The notes below the pieces were generated by a model. It was not told the DNA's origin, did no database searches, and saw only the letters and a program-made list of their open reading frames with translations. Positions 16,354 through 25,854 of a DNA stretch of 64,000 nt are shown here, piece by piece (positions within the stretch are counted from its first letter, which is position 1; every line of letters starts with the position of its first letter). The position numbers and the translations under genes were made by a program. The stretch is from assembly GCF_000468035.1 (NCBI RefSeq), contig NZ_KI260523.1, positions 1 to 64,000 on the forward strand, written 5' to 3'. Origin of the DNA: Selenomonas sp. oral taxon 892 str. F0426. Its GTDB lineage: Bacteria > Bacillota > Negativicutes > Selenomonadales > Selenomonadaceae.

Positions 16354-16517
16354 GGAATCGCTGATAAAATGAAGTCCGTCAGATTGGCGTAGATTTTTTC
16401 GTCCGAACAAGGAGACAAACCGGACGATAGCCAAAGCTATGTGGAGGATTTGCCGACACAGTTCTGGCAAAAAAGATACGTCAAGATGACAGGGCTGAAT
16501 TTATCAGTGCTTCCCTA
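16351..16517. mobile_element. MITE-like element, 167 bp
   Basis: A 167-bp non-coding segment bounded by imperfect terminal inverted repeats. The left end TAGGGAATCGCTGATAAA and the right end, read on the other strand TAGGGAAGCACTGATAAA, agree at 16 of 18 bases. Both ends begin with TA, which could be a TA target duplication. Internal palindromes include CGTCCG/CGGACG and ATAGC/GCTAT. No transposase is encoded. It lies exactly between two convergent genes, touching the stop codon of one and ending 3 nt from the stop of the other. No second copy was seen in the window. Confidence 0.65.
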
Positions 16518-16520
16518 AGA

Positions 16521-17174
16521 TTACTGTGTCAGCTTTGCACCATAGAGTGGCGTCCTTTGATCCATCGCGGCAAGGAGACGAGGAACGGGAAGGATGCGCA
16601 GGATCACAAGGCAGATGACCGCCTCAGGCACGAGGTAGGTTGCATTAAACACCAGAGAGTAGAGATAGGGTGACATGTCCGGCGGGGCATATGAGCCGAA
16701 GAAGACGACCCCGGAGATGTAGTGGCAGAGGAAGCGCGCCGAAAAAGCAAGTGCTGCGCCCGCGTAGAGGCGTCCCGGCACGGCAGCGGCGATGGCTAGT
16801 GCCATATAGGGCAGCGGATAGTCAAAGAGCACCTGCAGCGGGTGGACGATGAATGCGTCCTGCATGAGATTTATCATGCCGTAGAGGAAGCCCGCAAGGC
16901 AGCCTATGCCCGCGCCGTAGCGGTAGGTGAGGAAGAGCAGCGGCACCATCGCCCCCAGCGTAATGCTGCCGCCTTGCGGCATATGGAAGAGCCGCAGCTG
17001 ATGCAGCACAATCGTCAGCGCAAGCATCAGAGCGACGTTGATGAGCATGCCTGTCGTGAAATGGATCCGGCGCATCTGCAGATAGCCGAGGATGAAGATG
17101 AGCACGGCAAGCAGGGTGAAGAGACTGGCCGGCTGAGTGAGCAGTTCTGTCATGCTCTTGATGAGTGTGTCCAT
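16521..17174 (-). CDS. thiT: thiamine-specific S component of an ECF transporter (ThiT)
   Basis: A 217-residue integral membrane protein with about six transmembrane helices. GGSITLGAMVPLLFL and the QDAFIVHPLQVLFDYPLPY stretch are characteristic of the thiamine-binding ThiT family. Such S components capture the vitamin outside and need a shared EcfAA'T energising module, which is not in this window. I see no TPP riboswitch in the leader. A good promoter lies at 17233-17261. It converges on the radical SAM gene with the MITE-like element between them. Confidence 0.85.
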   Translation of the reverse strand: MDTLIKSMTELLTQPASLFTLLAVLIFILGYLQMRRIHFTTGMLINVALMLALTIVLHQLRLFHMPQGGSITLGAMVPLLFLTYRYGAGIGCLAGFLYGMINLMQDAFIVHPLQVLFDYPLPYMALAIAAAVPGRLYAGAALAFSARFLCHYISGVVFFGSYAPPDMSPYLYSLVFNATYLVPEAVICLVILRILPVPRLLAAMDQRTPLYGAKLTQ

Positions 17175-17232
17175 AGGAACCTCCTTGTGTGGTGTACGTG
17201 GGGGGATGCCACTTCTTTGAGAATCTCTCTAT

Positions 17233-17261
17233 AGCATACTATAAAAAAGAGGGTTCTTCAA
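17233..17261 (-). promoter_or_regulatory. thiT promoter
   Basis: On the minus strand TTGAAG (17261-17256), 17 nt, TATGCT (17238-17233). Confidence 0.6.
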
Positions 17262-17364
17262 TTCCTTTGAACGTGCGAATCTGCGCGTCAATCTGGATTT
17301 TTTCAGATAAATATGGTAAACTGAACAGTGGTATTTTTATCAAATGAATCGAAAGAATGTATAA

Positions 17365-18429
<1,065 letters not shown>

Positions 18430-18441
18430 GGAGGCGGGACT

Positions 18442-20877
18442 ATGCAGGTTTCCATCAAATGGCTGAAAGACTATGTGGACATCGACGAGACAGCAGAGCA
18501 AATCGCAGACCGCCTTACGATGGCGGGCGTTCCCGTCGAGCGCATTGTGCGTGCGGATGAGGGGCTCGATAAGGTCATCACGGGGCGCATCGAGAAGATC
18601 ACACCGCATCCGGATTCCGACCATCTCCTTGTCTGTCAGCTGAACATCGGCAAAGATGAACTGATTCAGATCGTGACGGGTGCATCCAACGTGCGCGAGG
18701 GGCATATCGTTCCCGTCGCAACGGTTGGTTCTGTCCTGCCCGATGGGAAGAAGATATCGAAGGGCAAACTGCGCGGCATTGCCTCAAACGGCATGATGTG
18801 CTCAGCGGGAGAGCTTGCTATTGATACCGAGGGGCTGCCCGAGGAGCAGGTGAACGGCATCTACATCCTGCCTGCGGATACGCCTGTCGGAATTCCTGGA
18901 GCTGAGGCGCTTGGTCTGGATGATGTTGTTCTCGAGTTCGAGCTGACAGCGAACCGTGCGGACTGCTTCAGCGTCATTGGCATTGCACGCGAGATCGCAG
19001 CGCTGACGGGAAAGGAACTGCGTTTTCCGACGATCAAAGTGGGAGAGACAGCTCCGGAGAGTGCCGACGAACTTGTACACATCGGCATCGAGGCAGAGGA
19101 ACTCTGCCGCCGCTTCTCTGCGCGTGTCCTGCGCGATGTGAAGATTGGGCCCGCACCCGCATGGATGGCGGACCGCCTGCGCGGAGCGGGGATTCGCTCC
19201 ATTAACAATGTGGTCGACGTCACTAATTTTGTCATGCTCGAACTCGGACAGCCGCTCCACGCTTATGACTATGACGCTGTCGCAGGACACAGCCTCACGG
19301 CGCGTCGTGCGCGTGCGGGGGAGAATCTGCATACATTGGATGATTCAAGCCGTGTCGCTGTCGGCGATGAGCTCGTCATTGCCGACAGCGAAAAGCCCGC
19401 GGGGCTTGCGGGCATCATGGGCGGGCTGGAGTCCGAGATCACGGAGGGCACTACTTCGGTCATCCTCGAGGCAGCATCCTTCCATGGCCCGACGATTCGC
19501 CGAACGGCACGACGCATCGGACTGCACTCTGAGTCCTCGAGCAGGTTCGAGCGCGGTGTCGATGAGACGGAGACCGTGCGTGCAGTGACGCGAGCCGCAC
19601 AGCTGCTCGTCGAGATGGGGGCGTGCAAGGTAGCGAAGGGCGTGGTCGATGTCTATCCGAAGCATCGCGTTCCGACCGTCCTCGAGTTCAGCGCCCGTGC
19701 TGTCGGAGAACGCATTGGAGCAAACATTCCCGGCGACTGGATGGCATCGGCACTCCGTTCGCTCGGCTTCATCGTCGAGGAGAAAGGCGTTGAGGTCTAT
19801 CACGTTGCTGTGCCTTCGTGGCGCAGCGATGTAACGATGATGGAGGACATCTCCGAGGAGATTGCGCGTCTCTACGGTTACGACAACATTGCTTCGCGCC
19901 TCCCGATGGGGGCGGTGCAGCAGGGCAGGACGAGCGAGCGGCAGGACTTTGTCGACCTTATGCGCGGGACACTCGCCGCGCTCGGTATGACGGAGGAGCT
20001 TTCATTCAGCTTTACGAGTGAGAAAACCCTCGACAAGCTTGCAGTTCCCGAGGACAGCTCGCTTCGTCAGGCAATTCCCATCATGAACCCACTCACGGAC
20101 GAGTATCCGCTCATCCGTACGACTCTTCTCACAAGCATTCTCGAAAATGCGGCGCGCAACGTTGCGCGCAAGAACATGGATCTGCGGCTCTTTGACATCG
20201 CGCCCGTGTTCTTCCCGAAGGCGCTGCCCGTCACGGAGCTTGCAAACGAGAAGCTCATGGTTGCAGGGCTGATTACGGGACGCCGCAACCCGATTGCATG
20301 GGATACAGACAACGCGCAGGTCGATTTCTACGATATGAAGGGGATTCTCGAGCGATTCCTCACGTCAATCGGCGTGCAGAAGTACACAGTGGAGCGCGGC
20401 GAACACTTTGCGATGCACCCCGGCAAGACAGCGCTGTTCAAGAAGGGGCGCGACGTAATCGCAACCCTCGGTGAGATTCATCCGACCGTCGCCGCGAATT
20501 TCGGCATCGTGCAGAGCGTCTACGTCTTTGAGATGGAGGTCGACACCCTCCTGCGCTATCGTAAGAAGAAAAATACGATTACGTCGCTGCCGAAGTATCC
20601 GGCGTCGACGCGCGACCTCGCCATCCTCGTAGATGCGGGGCTTACAACAGCGGAGATCGAGCGCGTTATCGCGAAGAAGGGCGGCAAGTTCTTCCGCGGT
20701 GCGACGCTCTTTGATGTCTATATGGGCAAGCAGGTCGGGAGCGGCAAGAAGAGCATGGCGTTCCATCTGCATTTCCAGTCCGATGACAAGACCCTGACCG
20801 ATGAGGAAGTGGATGCGGCATTTGCGGACATCCTCGAGGCGGCACAGAGTCAGCTTCACGCAGAGCTGCGTGCATAG
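18442..20877 (+). CDS. pheT: phenylalanyl-tRNA synthetase beta subunit
   Basis: The 811-residue beta subunit. Its domains run in order: a tRNA-binding EMAP/OB fold (about 40-150, with LLVCQLNIGKDELIQIVTGA), B3/B4 editing domain (about 210-385) that clears mischarged Tyr, B5 (about 410-475), a class II-like core, and the C-terminal anticodon-binding FDX-ACB domain (about 715-810, from KYPASTRDLAILVD). The length is normal. It follows pheS by 12 nt with an AAGGAGG site and is in one transcript with zapA. Confidence 0.98.
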   Translation: MQVSIKWLKDYVDIDETAEQIADRLTMAGVPVERIVRADEGLDKVITGRIEKITPHPDSDHLLVCQLNIGKDELIQIVTGASNVREGHIVPVATVGSVLPDGKKISKGKLRGIASNGMMCSAGELAIDTEGLPEEQVNGIYILPADTPVGIPGAEALGLDDVVLEFELTANRADCFSVIGIAREIAALTGKELRFPTIKVGETAPESADELVHIGIEAEELCRRFSARVLRDVKIGPAPAWMADRLRGAGIRSINNVVDVTNFVMLELGQPLHAYDYDAVAGHSLTARRARAGENLHTLDDSSRVAVGDELVIADSEKPAGLAGIMGGLESEITEGTTSVILEAASFHGPTIRRTARRIGLHSESSSRFERGVDETETVRAVTRAAQLLVEMGACKVAKGVVDVYPKHRVPTVLEFSARAVGERIGANIPGDWMASALRSLGFIVEEKGVEVYHVAVPSWRSDVTMMEDISEEIARLYGYDNIASRLPMGAVQQGRTSERQDFVDLMRGTLAALGMTEELSFSFTSEKTLDKLAVPEDSSLRQAIPIMNPLTDEYPLIRTTLLTSILENAARNVARKNMDLRLFDIAPVFFPKALPVTELANEKLMVAGLITGRRNPIAWDTDNAQVDFYDMKGILERFLTSIGVQKYTVERGEHFAMHPGKTALFKKGRDVIATLGEIHPTVAANFGIVQSVYVFEMEVDTLLRYRKKKNTITSLPKYPASTRDLAILVDAGLTTAEIERVIAKKGGKFFRGATLFDVYMGKQVGSGKKSMAFHLHFQSDDKTLTDEEVDAAFADILEAAQSQLHAELRA

Positions 20878-20891
20878 GGGCGGTGAGAGCC

Positions 20892-21149
20892 ATGGCAGAG
20901 GAGAAAAAGCAGCCCCAGCGGGTTGTGATCGAGATGTTTGGGCAGACCTACCAGCTCAAGACGGATGATCCAGAACGGCTCAAGCGTCTTGCGGCAGAGA
21001 GTGATCGACGGATCAAGGAGATGTCGAAGAAGGTGCGCAGCTTCGACGTGCAGCGCATCGCTGCACTCACTGTCCTGCAGATGATGGATGAGTATGAGCA
21101 GCTGCAGCGGGACTATGATGAGCTTGTGCAGCTGCTTGAGGAAAAATAA
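20892..21149 (+). CDS. zapA: cell division protein ZapA
   Basis: An 85-residue coiled-coil protein that bundles FtsZ filaments at midcell. The opening QRVVIEMFGQTYQLKTDD forms the small ZapA head, followed by a helical tail (IAALTVLQMMDEYEQLQRDY). I use ATG 20892, 8 nt after AGGGGCGG; an in-frame GTG at 20883 overlaps that site. Placement after pheT is common in Firmicutes. The stop codon is part of the following terminator stem. Confidence 0.88.
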   Translation: MAEEKKQPQRVVIEMFGQTYQLKTDDPERLKRLAAESDRRIKEMSKKVRSFDVQRIAALTVLQMMDEYEQLQRDYDELVQLLEEK

Positions 21150-21207
21150 TTGCAATAAAATAGCTGTGGCGGAAAAATTCCATCACAGCTATTTTATTGC
21201 AATTTTA
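21148..21207. terminator. bidirectional terminator between zapA and tonB
   Basis: A perfect 21-bp stem (AATTGCAATAAAATAGCTGTG and its complement at 21184-21204) with a 15-nt loop. A/T tracts on both sides allow function on both strands. The zapA stop codon, and at the other end the tonB stop region, lie within it. Confidence 0.9.
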
Positions 21208-21996
21208 TCGAATACTAAAGCTGACGTTTGTGGTGACAGATACCGTTCCGCCCGTGGGGTTTGGGTAACTGCCGACGGCGTATGCCGCTGCAACTGCAGC
21301 ATCGTCAAGGATGCCATGTCCTGAGGAGGAGGCAACCGAGACACTCGTGATTGCACCAGAGGCGCTGATCGTCGTGACGATTGTCGTCGTACCTTCGAGG
21401 CGGCGCTTCATCGCCATGTAGGGGTATTCCTTGTTCGCGTTGACTGCCGCCCAGAACCCGTTTGTATCAAATGGTGCACTGCCCGTACCGGAGACATTGC
21501 CGTCGCCCGAGCCCTGTCCTGCGCCCGAACCGTCACCGATACCGTGACCATCTCCTGTACCGTCGCCCGTGCCAGTTCCTGTACCTGAGCCGCTGCCGCC
21601 GCCCGTGCCCGTGCCGTCGCCCGTCTCAGAGGACGAGGCGACAGATGATGTGGATGCATCCGTGCTTGATGAGGGCGCCTGCGGAACATTAACTGCATCC
21701 GGTGTCGGGACAGCCGTCTCGGTCGGTGTGGTGACGGGGACGGTCTGCTGCACCGTCTCGACGCGCTTTGCCACTTCCTCCGCCTTGAGGGGTTCGGGGA
21801 AGAGGTTCTCTGCGCCCCCGCCGCCGCCTGCGTGCCCACTGCCCTGACTGAAATCAGATGCCTGCAGGTCGATCTCGTAGACCTGCTCCTTTTCGGCAAC
21901 CACGACGGCAAGGCCGATGGCGAAGAGGATGAAGACGACGAGATGAACGGCGGCAGAGACGATATAGGCCTTTCTCCATGAGAGGTGTTGATCCAT
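21205..21996 (-). CDS. tonB: TonB-family energy transducer with Gly-rich linker
   Basis: A 263-residue protein that passes inner-membrane proton-motive energy to outer-membrane receptors. One transmembrane helix (about 12-34) is followed by a periplasmic stretch with some proline (85-110), a glycine-rich low-complexity linker (126-172, mainly GDG/GTG/GSG repeats), and a C-terminal TonB domain from about 178, including EYPYMAMKRRLEG with the conserved YP at 191-192. Most TonB linkers are Pro/Lys/Glu-rich, so this one is unusual. I start at ATG 21996, preceded by AAGGGA and 4 nt after the exbD stop. Last gene of the receptor remnant-exbB-exbD-tonB set. Confidence 0.9.
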   Translation of the reverse strand: MDQHLSWRKAYIVSAAVHLVVFILFAIGLAVVVAEKEQVYEIDLQASDFSQGSGHAGGGGGAENLFPEPLKAEEVAKRVETVQQTVPVTTPTETAVPTPDAVNVPQAPSSSTDASTSSVASSSETGDGTGTGGGSGSGTGTGTGDGTGDGHGIGDGSGAGQGSGDGNVSGTGSAPFDTNGFWAAVNANKEYPYMAMKRRLEGTTTIVTTISASGAITSVSVASSSGHGILDDAAVAAAYAVGSYPNPTGGTVSVTTNVSFSIR

Positions 21997-22000
21997 ATAT

Positions 22001-22408
22001 CTATCCCTTCTGCTGCGCGGCAATCGAGAGCCGTTTTACCCCCGCTCCTTTGAGCATATCCATCACGGCAACGACCTGACCGTGTGCCGTACGCTTGTCC
22101 GCCTGCAGGACGACCGCCGCATTCGGGTTCTCCTGCATATGGCGCTTCATGATTTCCGCAGATTCCGCGATGCTCACGGGATTGTTGTCAATTGTGATAT
22201 GCCCCTCTTCGTCTATCGTCATGATGATGGGAAGCTGTGCAGGCGCGGTCGCAGACTGTGCCTGCGGGAGCTGAACGGCAAGCGCTTTTTGTGCGACCGT
22301 CTGCAGGCTGTTCATCATGAAGAAAACGAGCAGAAAGAAGATGATATCGATCATCGGAATAATCATGAACTCCGGCTTCTTCTTCAAACGGTGATTGCTA
22401 AAATTCAT
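22001..22408 (-). CDS. exbD: ExbD/TolR-family transport protein
   Basis: A 135-residue protein with a single transmembrane helix (about 17-37) carrying the key proton-path aspartate in PMIDIIFFLLVFFM, and a periplasmic domain (about 60-135). Together with ExbB it forms the motor that energises TonB. ATG 22408 overlaps the exbB stop (TAATG), showing translational coupling and correcting a longer open frame that starts inside exbB. Confidence 0.95.
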   Translation of the reverse strand: MNFSNHRLKKKPEFMIIPMIDIIFFLLVFFMMNSLQTVAQKALAVQLPQAQSATAPAQLPIIMTIDEEGHITIDNNPVSIAESAEIMKRHMQENPNAAVVLQADKRTAHGQVVAVMDMLKGAGVKRLSIAAQQKG

Positions 22409-23028
22409 TATGCATCCCAGCTTTCTTTCTTCGCAGTGACAATCGTCGCGCACAGACGCTCCGTATCCGTCACGACTGTGTCGAGCTGATGGCTGAAGTA
22501 GGTGTAGACGCAGAATGCAATGATTGCGACGCAAAGACCCGATGCCGTCGCAACAAGGGCCTCGCCAACACCGCCCGTAATTGCGGCTGCGCCGCCGCCT
22601 GCGTCGAGGACGCTGAACGTCTGGATCATACCCGTGACCGTGCCGAGCAGACCAAGCAGCGGGGCAATCGTGACGATTGCACTCAGATAGTCGAGATAGC
22701 GGCGGAAGTTGATCGACTCCATCGACATGCGATCCGAGAACGAGCCCTTCATTGAAATCTCTGTGCCGGCATTCTCCATGCCGCTCTCAATGATGCGGCT
22801 GATGGCGGAGGGGAACTCCTTGCAGAGCTTGCCGATGGTGTTAAAGTCCTTCTGCACAGCAGCGTGATAGACCCCGTGGAAGAACACACGCGAACCCTTG
22901 CGATTGATGCGGTAGTAGTAGAAGCGTTCCACTGCAATCGCAAACGTAATCAGCGAGAGAATGAGCAGGGGGTACATAACCAACCCACCGCTGTGAAAGA
23001 GATGTACTGCACTTTCAAAACCTGACAT
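22408..23028 (-). CDS. exbB: ExbB/TolQ/MotA-family proton channel protein
   Basis: A 206-residue inner-membrane protein with three transmembrane segments (about 14-34, 111-134 and 155-178). The conserved TM2 sequence ITIAPLLGLLGTVTGMIQTF-type motif is present, as is the TM3 run GGVGEALVATASGLCVAI. It pairs with ExbD at 22001 and TonB at 21205. It follows the decayed receptor by 25 nt and probably depends on the promoter upstream of that remnant. Confidence 0.95.
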   Translation of the reverse strand: MSGFESAVHLFHSGGLVMYPLLILSLITFAIAVERFYYYRINRKGSRVFFHGVYHAAVQKDFNTIGKLCKEFPSAISRIIESGMENAGTEISMKGSFSDRMSMESINFRRYLDYLSAIVTIAPLLGLLGTVTGMIQTFSVLDAGGGAAAITGGVGEALVATASGLCVAIIAFCVYTYFSHQLDTVVTDTERLCATIVTAKKESWDA

Positions 23029-23053
23029 AAAATTGACTCCTTTATTATAAAAG

Positions 23054-23693
23054 TTAGAACATCATGCGCATACCAAAGCGGCAGATGCGCCCGCCCATAC
23101 CGAGATACAGGTCGTATTGGTTGAACAAATTTGTGATGTGGGTGTAGAACGTGAGGAAGTTGTGGCAGGATTCCTCGATCATCAGATTCCACAAGCCGTA
23201 GATCAGGGCGATCTTTTCGTGAGAGAGGGTGCCCCTCAAGACAATTGCCCACCTGACAATCACGTACACCGAGGCAGGTGCAGCCTGCCTTGATAGTGAA
23301 GTTGCTGCACCGTAGTATTTGCTGAGACCTCCCGCGAGTCTGCGACCATCGACGAGAATGAGCGTGCGGCGTGGTTCAGCGCCGCGGATGTCAATGATCT
23401 TTTATCACTTGTTGTTCGTGCCTCCCTGCTCCGCCGCGAGGGCATTCGAGAGCTTATGCGGCTTCCTGCGATCGAGATCGGCATCGGGAATGGTCGTCTT
23501 GGTATAGGGGGGCGTTCTTGAGCATCTCTTTATCGAAGTCCACGTCCACATGAATGCCTTCTGCAAAGTTTGATTTGTCGCTCCCAACGCCAGCGTCCTC
23601 TGCTGCATGGCCGTGCATCGCACCGAGACGGGCGAGCACGGCTGCGGTCAGCAAGGCATATCGCCCTTGTTTCATTTTTCCTTTGAATGACAT
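23054..23693 (-). pseudogene. decayed TonB-dependent outer-membrane receptor
   Basis: Minus-strand remains of a receptor gene. The 5' part encodes a signal peptide (MSFKGKMKQGRYALLTAA...) and a mature start. A run of six G (23507-23512) then shifts the frame: dropping one base joins KNAP to YTKTTIPDADLDRRK. That frame reaches two successive stops (TGA, TAA) after GGTNNK. Read past the stops it gives the plug signature IDIRGAEPRRTLILVDGRRL, then jumps within about 60 codons to a typical last strand of a beta-barrel, NLFNQYDLY ... FGMRMMF. Nearly the whole barrel is missing: about 640 nt remain of an expected 2 kb. Damage is therefore threefold: frameshift, stops and a large deletion. It heads the exbB-exbD-tonB set. 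Confidence 0.8.
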
Positions 23694-23730
23694 ATGGCAA
23701 ATATATCCTTTCATCCATGATAAATAATAT

Positions 23731-23771
23731 GAACACGATTATCATTATAGGACGATACAGACGGATGTCAA
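23731..23771 (-). promoter_or_regulatory. promoter with Fur box for the receptor-exbBD-tonB region
   Basis: On the minus strand TTGACA (23771-23766), 16 nt, TATAAT (23749-23744). A 19-bp sequence (23749-23731) overlapping the -10 matches the classical Fur box GATAATGATAATCATTATC at 15 of 19 positions. Iron repression of the operon is inferred. Confidence 0.7.
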
Positions 23772-23814
23772 TAGGAAAATACTACATTATTGATGTTCTT
23801 GTCAGAGGTGTGTT

Positions 23815-23843
23815 TTGACAATGCGAACTTTTTTTATTATACT
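23815..23843 (+). promoter_or_regulatory. promoter of the YacL-ispDF operon
   Basis: TTGACA (23815-23820), 17 nt, TATACT (23838-23843). Confidence 0.75.
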
Positions 23844-23908
23844 AAAAGAGTTGAGAAGAACTCTATTGACAGAGGTTCTAAACCTGCTCATACGAGGGGG
23901 GTGAATGT

Positions 23909-25057
23909 TTGTTATTCGATCGTGTATTACGGTTTTTCATCGTGCTCATGATGGCGATTATTGGAGGAACCCTCTTCGAACTTGTGATACCATCGGTGAG
24001 TGAGTATTTCTCTGCGCCGTTTTGGCATGTCGAGTTTGGTGTACTTGGCCTTTCTCCAGCGGGGCTCGTCTGTATTCTATTTGGCACGGTTCTCGGCGGG
24101 ATGATTGGCTATCCGCTCGCTCCATTCTTCACAGGACGCCTTCGGCGCTTCTCTGTATGGGTGGAGGTACAGCTTGGCAAAATGCCAACCAGGGATGTAA
24201 TCGCAGGGGCAATCGGACTTTTTATTGGACTCATCATTGCGCGCCTTCTCGGCGATTCGTTCTCTATGATACCGATTGTCGGCGACTATATTCCTATTAT
24301 GTTCAGCATTGTGCTTGGCTATCTCGGCGCTCACATCATGGTGAAGAAGCAGGAGGAGCTGGCGGCCGTCTTTGACTTCATCCCGCGTTTTCGGCGTGAG
24401 ATGGCTCGCGCACGTGAGGTACGTGCATCCTCACAGGTGATGGCACAACCTCAGCAGACAGAGCGTCAGTATAAACTGCTCGATACGAGCGTCATCATTG
24501 ACGGACGTATTGCAGATATCTGCGAGACAGGGTTTCTCGAGGGGACTCTTCTTATCCCCGTCTTCGTCCTGGAGGAACTGCAGCATATTGCAGACTCAGC
24601 GGATTCGCTGAAACGTGTGCGTGGACGGCGAGGACTTGATATTCTGCAAAAGATTCGCAAGGAATCGCGTATGAAGGTGGAGGTTACGGAGGCGGACTTC
24701 GAAGATATCACCGAGGTAGACTCCAAGCTGCTCCAGCTTGCCCAGGAGGTCGGCGGGAAAATCATTACGAACGACTTTAACCTGAATAAGGTGGCACAGC
24801 TGCGTGGTGTTCCCGTGCTGAACATCAATGCGCTCTCAAATGCAGTGAAACCAGTCGCAATTCCAGGCGATCTGATGACGGTTCAGATTGTTCGTCCAGG
24901 TAAGGAGCATGGGCAGGGACTGGCCTATCTCGATGACGGAACGATGATCGTTGTAGACGGCGGATTTCGCTGTATGAATGAAGTTGTTCCTGTGGAGGTG
25001 ACCTCTGCGCTTCAGACAGCGGCAGGTCGTATGATCTTTGCTAAGCTGACGCGGTGA
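23909..25057 (+). CDS. yacL: YacL-type membrane protein with PIN and TRAM domains
   Basis: A 382-residue protein with four N-terminal transmembrane helices (about 5-25, 45-70, 88-110 and 120-145), a PIN nuclease-like domain (about 188-305, starting KLLDTSVIIDGRIADI, later IITNDFNLNKVA with conserved acidic residues) and a C-terminal TRAM domain (about 310-375). The order matches B. subtilis YacL, which also precedes ispD-ispF. Its substrate is not known. TTG 23909 is used after GGGGGGTG; the nearby ATG and GTG are out of frame. Confidence 0.88.
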   Translation: MLFDRVLRFFIVLMMAIIGGTLFELVIPSVSEYFSAPFWHVEFGVLGLSPAGLVCILFGTVLGGMIGYPLAPFFTGRLRRFSVWVEVQLGKMPTRDVIAGAIGLFIGLIIARLLGDSFSMIPIVGDYIPIMFSIVLGYLGAHIMVKKQEELAAVFDFIPRFRREMARAREVRASSQVMAQPQQTERQYKLLDTSVIIDGRIADICETGFLEGTLLIPVFVLEELQHIADSADSLKRVRGRRGLDILQKIRKESRMKVEVTEADFEDITEVDSKLLQLAQEVGGKIITNDFNLNKVAQLRGVPVLNINALSNAVKPVAIPGDLMTVQIVRPGKEHGQGLAYLDDGTMIVVDGGFRCMNEVVPVEVTSALQTAAGRMIFAKLTR

Positions 25058-25083
25058 TCGCATGGAGCACAGGAGGGGAATGT

Positions 25084-25854
25084 ATGGTTAGTGTGATTTT
25101 TCCTGCGGCGGGACAGGCGCATCGAATGCAGGCAGGGCTGAATAAGGTTTTTTTGACCCTTGCCGGCAAGCCGATGCTTCTGCGGACGCTGCTCACGTTT
25201 TCCAAGGTGCCTGAGGTCGGCGAGTTGATTGTTGCTGTTGGTGCAGATGAGATGGACGCAGTGCAGGGGCTCCTCAGTCGCGTCAAAGGTCTTGCTCCAT
25301 GGCGTGTTGTCGAGGGCGGCACGGAGCGACAGTATTCTATCCGCAATGGTCTAGCACTTGTCTCAGAAAAGGCGGATATTGTTCTTGTTCATGATGCGGC
25401 ACGCCCCTTGATACGACGTGAGACGATCGAGGAAGTCATCCGCGTTGTGCGTGCGGAAGGGGCAGCGATTGTCGCCGTTCCGGAGAAGAATACGATCAAA
25501 ATTGCGTCTGAGGACGGTGTTGTCGTATCGACGCCGCCGCGCAGCACACTCTGGCAGGTGCAAACACCGCAGGGGTTCCATAAGGATATTCTGATCGAAG
25601 CGAATCGCCGTGCAGACGAGGACAATTTTCTTGGGACGGATGATGCGAGCCTCGTCGAGCGCATCGGCGTTCCTGTCCATATCGTGAGGGGAGAATACAG
25701 CAACATCAAGGTGACGACGCCCGAGGATATGGTGATTGCGGAGGCAATCCTGCGCAATGACATGGGGGCGGGCGAGCTTATGAAGACTGCCGTTAATGAG
25801 GCAAAGCGCCTGCTTGGCGGAGTTGTGCGGCGACGCAAGGAGGATGGAGAATGA
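25084..25854 (+). CDS. ispD: 2-C-methyl-D-erythritol 4-phosphate cytidylyltransferase
   Basis: A 256-residue enzyme that joins CTP and MEP to form CDP-ME in the non-mevalonate isoprenoid pathway. [20 protein letters not shown] is the nucleotide-binding N-terminus and [11 protein letters not shown] the metal and substrate segment. [13 protein letters not shown] precedes a tail about 25 residues longer than most IspD proteins. AGGAGGGG favours ATG 25084 over an in-frame GTG 30 nt upstream. Its stop overlaps the ispF start by 4 nt, so the two pathway enzymes are co-translated. Confidence 0.96.
   Translation: MVSVIFPAAGQAHRMQAGLNKVFLTLAGKPMLLRTLLTFSKVPEVGELIVAVGADEMDAVQGLLSRVKGLAPWRVVEGGTERQYSIRNGLALVSEKADIVLVHDAARPLIRRETIEEVIRVVRAEGAAIVAVPEKNTIKIASEDGVVVSTPPRSTLWQVQTPQGFHKDILIEANRRADEDNFLGTDDASLVERIGVPVHIVRGEYSNIKVTTPEDMVIAEAILRNDMGAGELMKTAVNEAKRLLGGVVRRRKEDGE

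Noticed and set aside
14704-16470. 588-codon open frame on the minus strand
   Set aside because: It covers the kinase and radical SAM genes antisense, runs into the MITE-like element and has an Arg/His/Cys-rich composition typical of a shadow frame.
17175-17260. TPP riboswitch before thiT
   Set aside because: No CUGAGA-type core or matching helices are visible; only a plain promoter.
21480-21622. CRISPR or tandem-repeat array
   Set aside because: The repetitive DNA encodes the glycine-rich TonB linker in frame; no spacer-repeat pattern.
23260-23484. Separate small genes in the region between exbB and yacL
   Set aside because: The pieces join into one decayed TonB-dependent receptor when read across a frameshift and two stops.
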